A stretch of 64,000 bases of DNA from Diphasiastrum complanatum (taxonomy: Eukaryota > Streptophyta > Lycopodiopsida > Lycopodiales > Lycopodiaceae): assembly GCA_029204225.1 (NCBI GenBank), contig CM055102.1:28260969-28324968 (forward strand), read 5' to 3'. Below, one piece after another: positions 1-10,704 of the stretch (its first letter is position 1; each line of letters starts with the position of its first letter). Below the pieces are notes generated by a model. It searched no databases. It was not told the DNA's origin and saw only the letters and a program-made list of their open reading frames with translations. The translations under genes were made by a program, and so were the position numbers.

Positions 1-124
1 TGTAACCATTTGCATTTTTTTACAAAATCAAGTGCATCATTCTTACAATACAAAGCATGTTCATTAACAATATCCTTATCTACGTTTTAATAAGTAGGTA
101 TAATCTTCATAAGTTTAAACCACT

Positions 125-239
125 CATTATACTATTCAACCCAACGGGGTTGGCTCAACTGATTAGCTTGGCATCCAAAGTTTCTTTGGTCCCAGGTTCG
201 AGCCTCCCCTTGGAAACCAAGAAGCATTATACAATTCAA
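125..239 (+). mobile_element. tRNA-derived SINE-like unit with target-site duplication
   Basis: The unit at 140-224 (about 85 bp) has RNA polymerase III internal promoter boxes: an A box TGGCTCAACTG at 151-161 that fits TRGYNNARNNG, and a B box GGTTCGAGCCT at 195-205 that differs by one base from the consensus. CCAAAG/CTTTGG around 175-188 could form an anticodon-like hairpin, and GGGG at 146-149 can pair with CCCC near 206-209. It is flanked by 15-bp direct repeats, 125-139 and 225-239, differing at one base, which is what target-primed insertion leaves. There is no long non-tRNA body or clear poly(A)/poly(T) tail, so it may be a very short SINE or a retroposed tRNA pseudogene. A functional tRNA is unlikely. 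Confidence 0.6.
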
Positions 240-776
240 ATGCAACTTCATTAATATAAGACTGTCGTAATAAAATGTGGTTTTAGCCTTTATCTAATGC
301 CTTATGTAAATGAGCATTGTTAACAATAGTACAATCAGTAGAAACCACATGTCCAAAAGTATAAAGTTTTTGAAGCATTTTGTATTAGAGCATTCACAAG
401 GAGGTAGACTGTCAACCATAAAATCGAAAAAGACATCATAAGGAAAATACCAATCATTTTTAACACTGGGTAGATAGGACCAACCGAACAATATATCATG
501 AAAAGCATCATCAATAACACCAAATAATCTAAGTAAAATGTGAGCATAAAATTGCTTCACATGGATTATCTCAAAAACTCGATTACGGTAACATAAATGT
601 AAGAAAACTTTTCCGTTACTTCCGTAAGTGTTGAGTTGAAGTCGTCCCGTAGCATTTGGAACTATTTTCCTCTTGTCCGCACTTTCTTCATTCTACAAGG
701 CAATCAATCCCGATAAAAGTTCAATTTCTTGATAGGCAAATCGTTCTTCGTACTACCTCCTTCCGCTTCCTTTCCT

Positions 777-1259
777 TCATAAGCATTGAACTTTCTTTTT
801 TTTTCCTGTTCTTGAACCAGCAATAACTGAGCTGGGGTTGTTGAGATTGAACGTGCACGTACGCTTTCTTGAATTCCAAAAGTACTTGTCTTGAATCGTA
901 GAAAAACTAGGTCTTTTCAAAAGACGTTCAATTTCACGTATGTTATCAGCATCACCTAGATTAGCAAGGAGCTTGGGAGAGGGATCAATAGAAAATTCTA
1001 TGGAAGCGTCAATCATATACAATCTAATAAAAAGGAAAGTAAGGTATGCTTTGACCACATCTCTAGTTGGCGTTGACCTGATTATGAAGGGAGGCCCCAG
1101 AAAAAACTTTCCTAGATTATTCATCATGAACCAAACTGTGTGATCAAACCAGATAATAGATGAGTTATTTTTACACTTGTCCCTACATTTACATTTAAAT
1201 AAGGTTGGCTTCCAGTTCCATATATGTGCCTGGTGCAGATTTGTAGGCTGATATTCCAA
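777..1259 (-). CDS. Unrecognised ORF, 160 residues, possibly part of a decayed longer gene
   Basis: I do not recognise this protein. It is basic, has a Cys-rich patch near residues 20-30 (CKCRDKC), and ends in a Lys-rich tail. Downstream on the same strand, the DNA at 776-294 keeps coding-like stretches, including an 88-residue ORF at 560-294, so this could be a remnant of a longer coding region or of a transposon. No start context, splice sites or domain support a working gene. Confidence 0.2.
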   Translation of the reverse strand: MEYQPTNLHQAHIWNWKPTLFKCKCRDKCKNNSSIIWFDHTVWFMMNNLGKFFLGPPFIIRSTPTRDVVKAYLTFLFIRLYMIDASIEFSIDPSPKLLANLGDADNIREIERLLKRPSFSTIQDKYFWNSRKRTCTFNLNNPSSVIAGSRTGKKKKVQCL

Positions 1260-1432
1260 GGAATATTCTAGCCATCTTACGGAACATCTTTAAAAACACA
1301 AGCATGATAGGATTTAAACGTAGAACATGCCCATCAACTTTAGGCTTTTGCGTTATCCGTAATGGCTTAAGTTAATTAGTTCTAAGTTTAAATTGCCATA
1401 GGCACTGCACATAGATATGCAATTTCAAGTTA

Positions 1433-1994
1433 TGTAAGAGTTAGTTACAAAGGCCTATTGGGGGTTTGTCCCATGGTACCAATTTAATTCAAAGTTAAAT
1501 TAGTCTATGTGGCCTACTTGTTCCATGGTGCCTTTTTGTAAGTGACCACCACTCCAAGTAAGTGACCACCACTCCAAGTATATATAGGAGTGGAAGAGTC
1601 CATTTTCGACAAGAACCTCATTTGCAATACATGCCTATCTTTTCTCTCTGAGTGTTCTCCCTTGTGTGGTTTCATGTATTGTGTTACTTCACATTGTATT
1701 GTACACTTTGATCTTGCAAAAAATTAAGTTTATCTAGGCCCTCCATTCTCTAGTAGGTTAAGCCTTAGAGGAGGAGATTTAGTTTAGGGTTTTGTCATTG
1801 TGGGTTTAGTTGCTAAGTAGAGAAAAGAGAGAAGAGTGGATCTTACCATCAGGGATATTCACCACCATGCTAATTGTCGTCTTTCTTGCATCCATGCTCA
1901 AGCTATTGGGATAGCCATAGCTTAGGACTAGTTGGGAGCTGCCTTAGTTCAATCTAGTTGGAGCCATGCCGGTGTGGATGCTAAAAATACAGCA
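1433..1994 (+). mobile_element. Gypsy-type LTR (5' end uncertain), decayed
   Basis: The right end is well defined: the stretch ends in CA at 1993-1994 and is followed two bases later by an Asp-tRNA type primer site. Inside are a TATA-like TATATAGG at 1581-1588, a pyrimidine-rich leader after it, and a perfect 20-bp tandem duplication at 1541-1580 just upstream of the TATA box. The left end at TG 1433 is only a guess. I found no second LTR or recognisable gag-pol downstream, so this is a truncated element end. Confidence 0.5.
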
Positions 1995-1995
1995 T

Positions 1996-2009
1996 TGGCG
2001 CCGTTGCCG
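1996..2009 (+). other. Primer binding site, Asp-tRNA type
   Basis: TGGCGCCGTTGCCG matches the 3' end complement of tRNA-Asp used by many plant Gypsy (Athila/Tat type) elements. It lies two bases after the LTR terminal CA. The normally following GGGGA is replaced by a T-rich run from 2011, so priming competence has been lost or the site is diverged. Confidence 0.65.
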
Positions 2010-2010
2010 C

Positions 2011-4507
2011 TTTTTTTTTTTTTTTTTTTTTTCTACATTTCTAGCTAAACACCCTTTGTTTTCAAGCTATTTCTTACTTGCTGTTTTTTGCTTGTTGCTT
2101 ACTAGGTTTTTTTGTTTCTTTTCACATCTTGCTAGGATTTTAGGGTTTAAATCTTGTTCTTCCCACTCTTTTCCATGCCCTCTTCCCACTCTTTTACCCA
2201 CTTTGCAGGCGTTTTTCATCTCTTTTAGTTCCACGTTCTTCAGGGGGTTGGATAAATTGCAAGTAATAATTTGCGAGTTTAGCGAGTTTTTTATCTTTGT
2301 AATTTTAAATAGCCATGTTTAGAGTTTCAATTAAGAAAAATGTAAACTTGATGGAGCAACATCGAATTTGAAATTGCAATATCCAACAATGAAGATGACA
2401 AAATGAGATTTGAGGCCACATAAAAAAGTTTCATCATTTTTTTAGCAAAGTCTAACACAACAAAACCGATCAATGAACTTTCTATTTATGCCATGTCATT
2501 TGAAGGCAATGCCAGCACATTGAAAAACAATCTGCATGCCTATAATTGGTTGGTGAATAACGTATTCTCATTCACATCCAATCCCTTAACACAAAAATCA
2601 ATAAAGCACAAATGTTTACATGGCAAATACTTTTTCGAAGACATAGTTTGAGAGAAATCTCAACAGGTCTATAAAGGCTATGGGCATATTGAAAGCTAAT
2701 AAGTAAGACATGTATTTTAACTATCAAAACTCTTACTGACATACAATTTTTTATTATTTTTAGGAAGTTCAATTACTTCTCAAACATGACATTTTAACGA
2801 CACCCCCTCCTCTCCATCCTCTCTTTTTTAGCTTTTGATATAAAAATATATTGCACTCATGGTTGTTGAGCTAAACCAATCATTTAACAATCAATTTATT
2901 AGGATAAGTACAAAACAACATATTGTAACATGTAATTTGCTGATGTTTCCTTGTCAATATTTCATGCATTCAATAACAATATATGTTGCCACATTGTCAA
3001 CACATTCACAATCAAAATGTTGTGATATGATCCCTGAATAATATCTTCCATCTAGTGGTCTAAATAAGATGGAACTAGTAAAGAAAAAGCAATATCTCAA
3101 TTATTGATGATTCTTTCTTCAATAAACATGTTGTTTTGAAACGGTCAAAGTTACTAATCCTTTTACCACCATGAAGTCAATCTTGCTATCAACAGAACTG
3201 CATACACAAAAATGAAGGAGAATTTAAGATATCACATGCATGCTAGAAAGTTGTAAGACTACAAGGAAAGATGATATTTGTTTTTGTTAAGTAACTATTA
3301 AATGTGTTAAATTTCTGAGTTTTCCATGTTTTGATTGATTCTTCAGTGATCATATATTAAACTATATCATGTCTTTGTCATCAACAAGTTGGTACTAATG
3401 AATCCACGATTTAATTCTTGAATAGTTATCTTTAGTATCTTATATGATAGACGGCTCTTATCATTTCACATAATTCATGCCTTACCAAATCAAGTGATAC
3501 AACTCAAGTCACTTATTGAAACTAGCATGGACAATATTATTGTATATGTAATTCATAAATAAAAACACATAACCTCTTTGTCACTTTTTTTGCCTGGAAA
3601 ATTCCTATATGCTTATTGATATTGTAAATAGATAGGAACTCGTGTACTTTTCTTTGTGTCCTCCATCAGCCAAATACAAATTCAAATATCACTTTCATAT
3701 AGCCATCATAGATTGTTGAGATGAATTTGTGACAATTACCACAAGATGTAGGAAGATTTTAAGCTAAGCTTGTTTTGTGAACTTGGAATGGAGATGAATA
3801 GAGCCATCAAGCTTTTACACCTTAAGAAAACCCATCATGCCACTATATTTACCACAAGATTATGTCTTGAATATCTATGTAACACTAACTTGCCTACATA
3901 AGAAAGTGATCTATCATCATCCAAAACAAATTATGCAGCTTTAACTGAAATATAAGCTACCTTCAACGGTAGTGAAAGATTGGCCTACAACTTAGTGGAT
4001 CTTATAACTTTGGTCATCCCACTTGTGTTCAAATTTGTTGAACCTTCTATCATAGGCACAACACATTACATTCCAAAATTGTTCTAGAAAGTGATTTACT
4101 TTTTGTGGTTGGTTAGATTTGCTCTTGGATGTATGTTATGTGTAGAAATACATTACTACGATATTGCAGAAATATTGTAAACCTTGAAAGCATCAGGCCA
4201 AAGAAATTACACCGCCACTAAGTTTGATATGAATGCGAATACTTGTCATCATTTGTTTCCTATTTAAAACCACTATATAATTAGTAAGCGCGTGACGAAT
4301 AAAGAGCTCAATTTAGTGACCCATGTATGTAGGTAGGTTAGATTCACTTGCAAAGTGCAAACTCAAAATTGTTAAAATATACTCACATGCCCGTGGTTCA
4401 ATCATCCTTGCTATGTCATTTTACCTTTATTATCAGCCTTTAATGATAATATCTTGCTCAAGCTTGGCAATTATTTACTATTGACCATGCATATATCTAA
4501 AAGCTGT
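2011..4507. other. AT-rich stretch without a supported gene
   Basis: About 2.5 kb of AT-rich DNA with only short ORFs (65-118 residues) that lack domains and are mostly poly-Phe or random in composition. It follows the Gypsy-type primer site, so part of it may be degraded retroelement interior, but I see no gag, protease or reverse transcriptase motif. Confidence 0.6.
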
Positions 4508-4804
4508 AATAATGAAGAAAGTCAAACTATTGTTAGAGAGAATGATCATATACAACTCGATGATGAAGAATTGACAAAAGCAGTTGAAGACCATAATATA
4601 TATCGGTTGACCTTTTGAGCCGATACACAACAGACTACAAATGTGGCTACAAATCTAGGTAAATCAAACTTTGAAAAATTACACAATGAACATGATTAGG
4701 TCACATTTGAAAATGCACCAACCGAATGGCCAAAGATAGCCAAACCAACAAAGCAAACTCAAATTCAAAAGAAGCAAGTAAATGTATCTATTATGCAGAA
4801 TTGA
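4508..4804 (+). pseudogene. Decayed reading frame of unknown origin
   Basis: One frame stays open for about 98 codons apart from a TGA near 4616 and a TAG near 4700. It is rich in Asn, Glu, Asp, Thr and Lys. The composition resembles a disordered protein segment and is not expected to stay this open in AT-rich spacer. I do not recognise a family and cannot exclude chance. Confidence 0.2.
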
Positions 4805-4844
4805 ACCACCTCATGCCACCAGCAGATCACTAGCAAAGTAAAAA

Positions 4845-4900
4845 CAAATTGCCCCCACGCTCTACTCGCCAGTGAGTAGAGACATAGGGCAAATTCTTTT
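4845..4900. repeat. Palindromic hairpin repeat, copy 1
   Basis: Imperfect inverted repeat centred between 4870 and 4871. The inner arms are CTCTACTCGCC and AGTGAGTAGAG; the outer arms are AAATTGCCC and GGGCAAATT. This is the most diverged of six copies in the window and sits in a different flank from copies 2-4. Confidence 0.7.
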
Positions 4901-5219
4901 TACCATGCCAACAATCTGTCAATACATAATGTCCAATGAATTAGCTCAGGGCCAGTGTCTAAACGAGAATCTTTCATCATAAATCCTAGGCTTATGTTAG
5001 GGCAAGAGTTTCGAATTGGCGCCTATACAAGGCCAACGAGTGAGCTCCTAAGGCTTCAACCAGTTGAGATGACATGGAGTGTGGGTTGCAACGGACTATA
5101 GCCCATGGGAGCTATTGAAAGTGGGACCAAAGCCCGTGGCAGGTATGATAGCATGACACACAGGTGGAAAAGGATCTCTTTCTCTCAATATTTTCTGCGT
5201 GCTCCCTTTTCTTCCAATT

Positions 5220-5276
5220 TTTTTTTTTGCATTGTAGCTCTACTCGCCGACGAGTAGAGTTGCAGTCAATTTTTTT
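5220..5276. repeat. Palindromic hairpin repeat, copy 2
   Basis: The core at 5236-5261 is a near-perfect inverted repeat around CGCCGACG, flanked by T runs on both sides. It is preceded by a shared lead-in with CTCCCTTTTCTTCCA before the T run, which also precedes copies 3 and 4. Confidence 0.8.
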
Positions 5277-5290
5277 CCCAACCAATGTTG

Positions 5291-5411
5291 TATGTTCATT
5301 ATGAAACAGGACAATGGTCAAAATGCAAGGTTGAATGGATCGATAGCTAACTGCAAATCAATACAAGGTTGATTTACAAAATGTTCCCAAGGATGCTCAA
5401 GAATGAAAAAT
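5291..5411. repeat. Dispersed repeat shared with 16,919-17,060
   Basis: The stretch with GTTCATTATGAAACAGG and GATCGATAGCTAACTGC matches 16,919-17,060 in order along its length, with scattered substitutions and a short indel. A second match links 5,636-5,690 with 16,828-16,880 (ATCAAACACAT, then ATGGCAAAA). Both loci also carry the hairpin repeat, so they are copies of one dispersed family whose blocks are in a different order. Confidence 0.7.
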
Positions 5412-5463
5412 CGAAAAGGATTTCTTTCTCTCACTTTTTTCTTTGTGCTCCCCTTTCTTCCAG

Positions 5464-5521
5464 TTTTTTTTTGCACGGTAGCTCTACTCGTCGGTGAGTA
5501 GAACTGGAGGGCAAATTCTTT
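5464..5521. repeat. Palindromic hairpin repeat, copy 3
   Basis: Same hairpin with core at 5481-5504. The lead-in from about 5400 (AAAGGATTTCTTTCTCTCAC and following) repeats the lead-in of copy 2, so the repeat unit is larger than the palindrome and was duplicated locally. Confidence 0.8.
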
Positions 5522-5570
5522 TGCCCTGCCAATGTAGTTTATTCATTCCAGGCTCCCTTTTCTTCCAGAT

Positions 5571-5627
5571 TTTTTTTTGCCCTATAGCTCTACTCGTCGG
5601 CGAGTAGAGTTGCAGGGCAAATTTTTT
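5571..5627. repeat. Palindromic hairpin repeat, copy 4
   Basis: The core at 5586-5611 is a near-perfect inverted repeat around CGTCGGCG; the outer arms are GCCCTATAG and TTGCAGGGC. It is followed by TTGTTGCTCTTTT, a flank also seen after copies 5 and 6 near 16,280 and 16,457. Confidence 0.8.
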
Positions 5628-5882
5628 GTTGCTCTTTTATTCACCTCCCTTTATTCCAAATCAAACACATAAATGTCATGGCAAAACTAGCTATGCAATT
5701 TTGTCCTAATTCAAATTGAATAGAAATTTTAAAGGCAATTGAATTGTATGTGGTACTGATAATCGAATTAAAGATGTTGTGGTGAAGCATGTCCATATAG
5801 CTTGAGTTTATGTGCTTCACTAGATATAATAACAATTCTTTATTAGTTTGTGTCATTGTGGTAAATGTTAAATATTTGAAGG

Positions 5883-6604
5883 TGTTGAAAAGCATCAAAA
5901 CAATTGGTAGGTGTGTGAAAAATTGCCTACATTGGCAAATCTAGCCATGTAGAATATTGTACATTTTGTCGATATTGTTTGTTGGTTACTTGAATGGCCA
6001 AAGTGCCACTTGTACATACACACCTAAAGTAGGTTACCACGAGTCAAGAGGAGTGGTTGTGTCCATTTGGTAGTGATTCCTACTTTGTAGGATCTAGACC
6101 ATGATTTATGATGAGATTTGTACCTACCATGCACCTACCAAGCATGACTCTTGGATCTAGGCTAGGGTTTTCACATTAGGGAAAGAAAGTGGAGTCTACT
6201 TCCTTACTACATGCTGGATTTTCACCTAACTTAGCAAAGGAAGTGTGTTTTACTATGTATTCCCATTCTCCATAGTGAGAAGATAGAAACTTTTTGGAGC
6301 CTCAAGGAGAAACTCGAGTTTCCTCTCATTGTATGGTGATTACTCTTGATTTCCAATGAAACCCAGCTTTGGCACTTTGTAAACATTGTCTACAGGCCGT
6401 ACTACAGCCTTATTTCCACACGTGTGGAGTTGGATTATACTAATTGATCAATGCTTTGATTGTCTCCACTTGTTTCCTATCAAGTTGCTAAACTAGATCT
6501 TGTTTTCTGATGACTAGTTTCTGATAGATTGTTTAACAAGCATACAATCACCTTGTGGATCATTCAAAGATCCATTTATGGTCCTTAGTACTGTACTTTT
6601 TACA
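5883..6604 (+). mobile_element. 5' LTR of Copia element C1 (left end uncertain)
   Basis: The right end is fixed by the primer site that follows; the LTR ends in CA at 6603-6604. The left end at TGTTGAAAAG (5883) is proposed because the neighbouring Copia LTRs start with TGTTGAAAA or TGTTAAAAA. It contains the perfect palindrome CCACACGTGTGG at 6416-6427, a motif shared with the other Copia LTRs here. No 3' LTR was found for this element, so target duplication cannot be tested. Confidence 0.45.
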
Positions 6605-6616
6605 TGGTATTAGAGC
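6605..6616 (+). other. Primer binding site of C1, initiator Met-tRNA type
   Basis: TGGTATTAGAGC differs at one base from the usual plant Copia primer site TGGTATCAGAGC, complementary to initiator tRNA-Met. It directly follows the LTR terminal CA. The leader between it and the Gag start at 7232 is about 615 bases and carries another CACACGTGTG near 6767. Confidence 0.8.
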
Positions 6617-7231
6617 CAAGTACAAGGCCATTGATCTGTGTCTGAATCTAATCCAGTTTTAGCAGGTTTTGGTGCAAAAAGCTAGTTTTGGAAGGGCGAG
6701 CTGGTATCCAGGTTTTGGTGAGGGGATTTGATCCCAAACTTTTTAAGGATCAAAATCCGTACTGTTCACACGTGTGGGCATATCTGAACTAGCATTTAAT
6801 AACCCATATTCATTGGATCATAGAAAATTCATTTGGAGTCAGTTTGATGTAATTTTTGGTGCCAATCCTAGGATAAGCTACCAAGATCACTTGCCATTGA
6901 TTAGTTTTGAATTTGTTTCATGAAAACTAATTAATCTGATTTTAGACCTTCTTAAAGTGGAAACCAGGTCTTGAAAGTACATCAAAGTGAATGAGAGAGA
7001 TAGGGTCAGTTTTTGTCCAAGAATAGCCAAGATTGGCAAGATTTGCTTGAGAGTAGTTTTCATCTCATCTTATCTTCATTCCAACTTTGTGAGGGAGTGA
7101 TAGAACTGTGATCACAAATCCAACTGTTGGATTAGAAGTCAACATTTGAGTGAAACACTGCAAGTTAGAAACCTTCGTGAGTTTCAGGTCCAAACAAATC
7201 TATATCTTGTATGTAGAATCTTGCTAGTAAG

Positions 7232-9671
7232 ATGGGATCAGTGGGAGCCTACCTTCTAGAAGCTAGTGAGAGGTTAAATTCTACCAATTATGCTATTTGG
7301 AAAGTGAGGATGGAGTCACTAATGGTGCTCCAGGATCTTTATGAGTTTCTAATAGATGATGAAGATGAACCTCTAGGTGCACAGGAATTAGTGAGATACA
7401 AGAAGAGGTCTAGGCTTGCACTTCACTGTATTAAGATGAATGTAAGCAATGATCTTTTAAGAATAGTATCATCATGTAAGAGTGCTAAAGACGCTTGGAA
7501 ATCTTTAAAATCTATCTATGAGTCTAGTAATACTTCGAGGGTTCTCATGCTTAGGAATCAGATTCTACAAAGCATGAAGAGGAGTGATGAGAGTGCACAA
7601 GATTATGTGCTAAGAATCAAGTCTCTCAATAGGGAGTTAGCTTCCATTGGAGAGAAGATTCAAGGTAGTGAGCTTGTTCAGATTGTCCTCAATGGTCTAG
7701 GGAGTGGCTTTACAAATTTGGTCCAAAGCTTTGCAATCCAAGACACTTTGCCTACTATACAAAAGCTACACAGTGTATTAGTAGCTGAAGAGTGTAGGAT
7801 GTTGCATACCAATGCAAGAATGAATGCTATTTCTCTGCAGGATGGTGATGAGAAAGCTAATTTCTCATTCAAAAGCAAGAAGAAGACCAATGGCAAGAAG
7901 AAGCACTTCAAGGAGACCAAGGAGGAGGATGAGGCTTCAAGCTCAAAGGGCAAGATCAAAGACAAGTCCAAGTACAAATGTTTTTTCTGTTGAAAGAAAG
8001 GACATTTTGCATCAGAATGTCTCAAGAAGAAGAAGGCACAAGAGAGCAAACAAAGCAACATTGCGCATCAGGAGGAGGAGGAGGAGGATGAAGAGTCATC
8101 CTTGATGGTTTCCAACAAACCACCATCATCCAAGAGCAACACCAATGATTCTTGGTGGATTGATAGTGGGGCTAGTTCCCACATGACATATCAAAAGGAC
8201 ATATTCTCCACTTTACTTTCTTACAATGATTTACATAGATCAATTTATACTGCAAGTAGTCAAGAATGTAAGATAAGTGGAATAGGAACAATTCCCTTGT
8301 ATGTGGGATCATCCAAAAGGATAAATCTTGATAATGTTCTTTATGTTCCTAAGTTAACCAAAAATTTGCTTAGTGTTGGCCAGTTAATGGATAATGGCCT
8401 AAATGTACAATTTAAGCATGGAGTTTGTTCCATCCTTAGAAATGATGAGTGTATAGCCAAAGGCTTTAAGCAAGGTAGATTGTTTAAGCTTGATGCTAAT
8501 GTTGTAGTGGAGAGTGTTAACTTGGCAAAGGTGGAGTTATCAAAGGTGGAACTGTGGCACAAAAGGTTGGCCCACCCCAACTACAAAGCCATGGAATCTA
8601 GGGTTGCAAAGGAGCTTGCAGTTGGACTCCCCAAGCATTTGTCAAAGTGTGGGAAGAGATGTGAAGCATGCAGCCTCTCAAAGGCTCAAAAACTACCCTT
8701 CTCAAGATCTACATCAAGATCAAACTCTCCTCTTGAACTCATCCATTTGGATGTTCATAGTTTTTCACATGAGTCTAATGGTGGTGCCAAGTACTATGTA
8801 ATCTTCATTGATGACTATTCTAGATTTTGTTGGATGTCATACCTCTTGTCTAGCAAATCAATGGTGTTTGATTCTTTTGTAAAGTTCAAGACTTTGGTAG
8901 AAAATCAACTTAGTACCAAGATTAAGGTATTAGGGAGTGATAATGGAGGTGAATATATCTCCAATAAGTTGATTGACTTTTGTAGTTCTAATGGCATAAA
9001 GAGGGAGTTGTCATGTCCATACACCCCTCAACAAAATGGAGTGAGTGAGAGAAGAAATAGATCTCTTTGTGAGTGTGCTAAGGCCTTAAGGCTAGATGCT
9101 TCTCTATCCAAACCATTTTGGGGTGAAGCAATAACTTGTGCTAACTATTTGTGCAATAGATTGCCAAACCAAGCCATTGGAGGAATCACACCATTTGAAG
9201 CTCTATTTGGAGAGAAGCCCAATCTCAAGGATCTCAAAGTTTTTGGATCCTCTTGCTATGTACACCAATCCATGGATAAGAGAAGGAAGGATGATGCAAC
9301 ATCCATCAAAGGCATCTTTGTGGGATATGGTGAGAATAGCAAAGGTTATAGAGTCTTCAATCCCATCACTAGCAAGGTGATAGTGAGTAGGGATGTTATT
9401 TTTTATGAAGGACATGCTTGTGATTTGGATGATAATGCTACTAATCATCTTGATGGCCAAGGATCATGCTAGGATGGAGGAAGAGCTTCCAAGTGAAGAA
9501 GAACTTGAGGATCCACCTCAAGATGCAAGAACTCCAAGAACTCCAAGAAGATCTACAAGGGCAAGATCCGAGCCATTGAGGCTCACCTATGATGGTCAAG
9601 GTGATCAAAGGGAAGGCTCATCATCTTTCACATCTTACATCTTTCTTACTTCAATGTTAGATGAGCCAACA
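7232..9671 (+). pseudogene. Copia C1 gag-protease-integrase, broken
   Basis: The reading frame holds a Copia Gag (UBN2-like, start MGSVGAYLLE), a zinc knuckle CFFC...GHFASEC, an aspartic protease with WWIDSGASSHMT near 8155, the pre-integrase zinc motif LWHKRLAHPN near 8550, and an integrase core with LDVHS, SDNGGEYIS and SERRNR for the DDE triad. A TGA at 7991-7993 falls inside the zinc knuckle where relatives have Gly. The frame from 7232 resumes unchanged after it, so a single nonsense change splits Gag from the rest. A frameshift near 9455 moves the integrase tail (TPRTPRRSTRARS) to another frame. Beyond 9671 the reverse transcriptase continues only on the opposite strand. Confidence 0.9.
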
Positions 9672-9675
9672 TGCA

Positions 9676-10700
9676 TCCGAGTCACTATAGGCTCTTAAGC
9701 CAAGATTAGTTCCTCTATACAAAATGCCAAAATTCTTAGTGGATGAAATGTATCTAAGAACTCTTTTGGCCATCTTCCAATGTGAAACTAGAGGACTTTG
9801 CATGAATTGGCTTAACTTTCCAACACTATAACTAAGATTAGGTCTAATTATAGTTAGATAGATCAAGGAGCCAATAAGCCTTCTATATAATGTGATGTCC
9901 TCAAAGGATGCTTCATCACAACCAATAGATGCTTTTACGTGTTGCTCCATTGGTGTCTCAATGCCTTTACAATTCTTCATTCCAAATCTATCTAGGATGG
10001 ATGTAGCATATTTAGATTGACAAATGAAGCTAAAATCACATCTCCTAATAACCTCTATTCCAAGAATGAAGCTTAATAGGCCGAGATCTACCATCTTAAA
10101 CTCTTTTGCTAAAGCAATTTTTACATCTCTAATTCCATCTAGATCATTACCACTCAAGATAATGTCATCTACATACAAAACAAGAATAATGATCATGCCA
10201 TCATGAAAACTTATATACAGTGATGGATCATAGGCACTCATTACAAAATTGATGGAAATGAGAAAAGAGTTTAGCCTAGAGTACCATGCTCTAGGTGCTT
10301 CTTGAGCCCATAAAGGCTCTTCTTCAAAAAACACACCTTTCCTTCATGCTTTGCCTTGATGAAGCCCTCGGGTTGCCTCATGTAGATCTCTTCCTCCAAG
10401 TAACCATTGAGGAATGCATTTGTGAAGTCAAGTTGGAATAGCTCCCAATTGAAGGTTGTAGCAAGACTAATGATCGACCTGATAGTAACAGGCTTAGCCA
10501 CAGGAGCAAAAGTCTCATCATAGTCAATGCCTTTGGTTTGTAAAAAATCTTTGGCAACAAGCCTAGATTTATGCTTGCTTATTGATCCACCTTGATTATA
10601 CTTCAATCGAAATACCCACTTGCAATCAAGAGGTTTCTTCCCTTGAGGAAGATCCACAAGATCCCAAGTATGATTCTCAATAAGAGCATCATACTCTACT
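9676..10700 (-). pseudogene. Copia C1 reverse transcriptase, inverted segment
   Basis: This segment encodes most of a Copia reverse transcriptase on the minus strand, while the gag-integrase part to its left and the RNase H part to its right are on the plus strand. Visible motifs are YDALIENHTW, CKWVF, KSRLVAKDF, LDFTNAFLNG, LYGLK and the catalytic YVDDIILSGN (positions about 10,165). The N-terminal half (10,700-10,271) and the YVDD half (10,334-9,676) are in two overlapping frames, so a frameshift also lies near 10,290. The protein frame is cut at SDSD on the left. Both breakpoints fall in the 4-bp palindrome TGCA (9672-9675 and 10701-10704). Confidence 0.9.
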
Positions 10701-10704
10701 TGCA

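Noticed and set aside
140-224. Functional tRNA gene
   Set aside because: Internal promoter boxes are present but the D-arm and acceptor stem pair poorly, and target-duplication repeats show it is a retroposon.
1966-2322. 118-residue Phe-rich ORF
   Set aside because: It starts in the LTR end and runs through the primer site and a T run; composition explains it.
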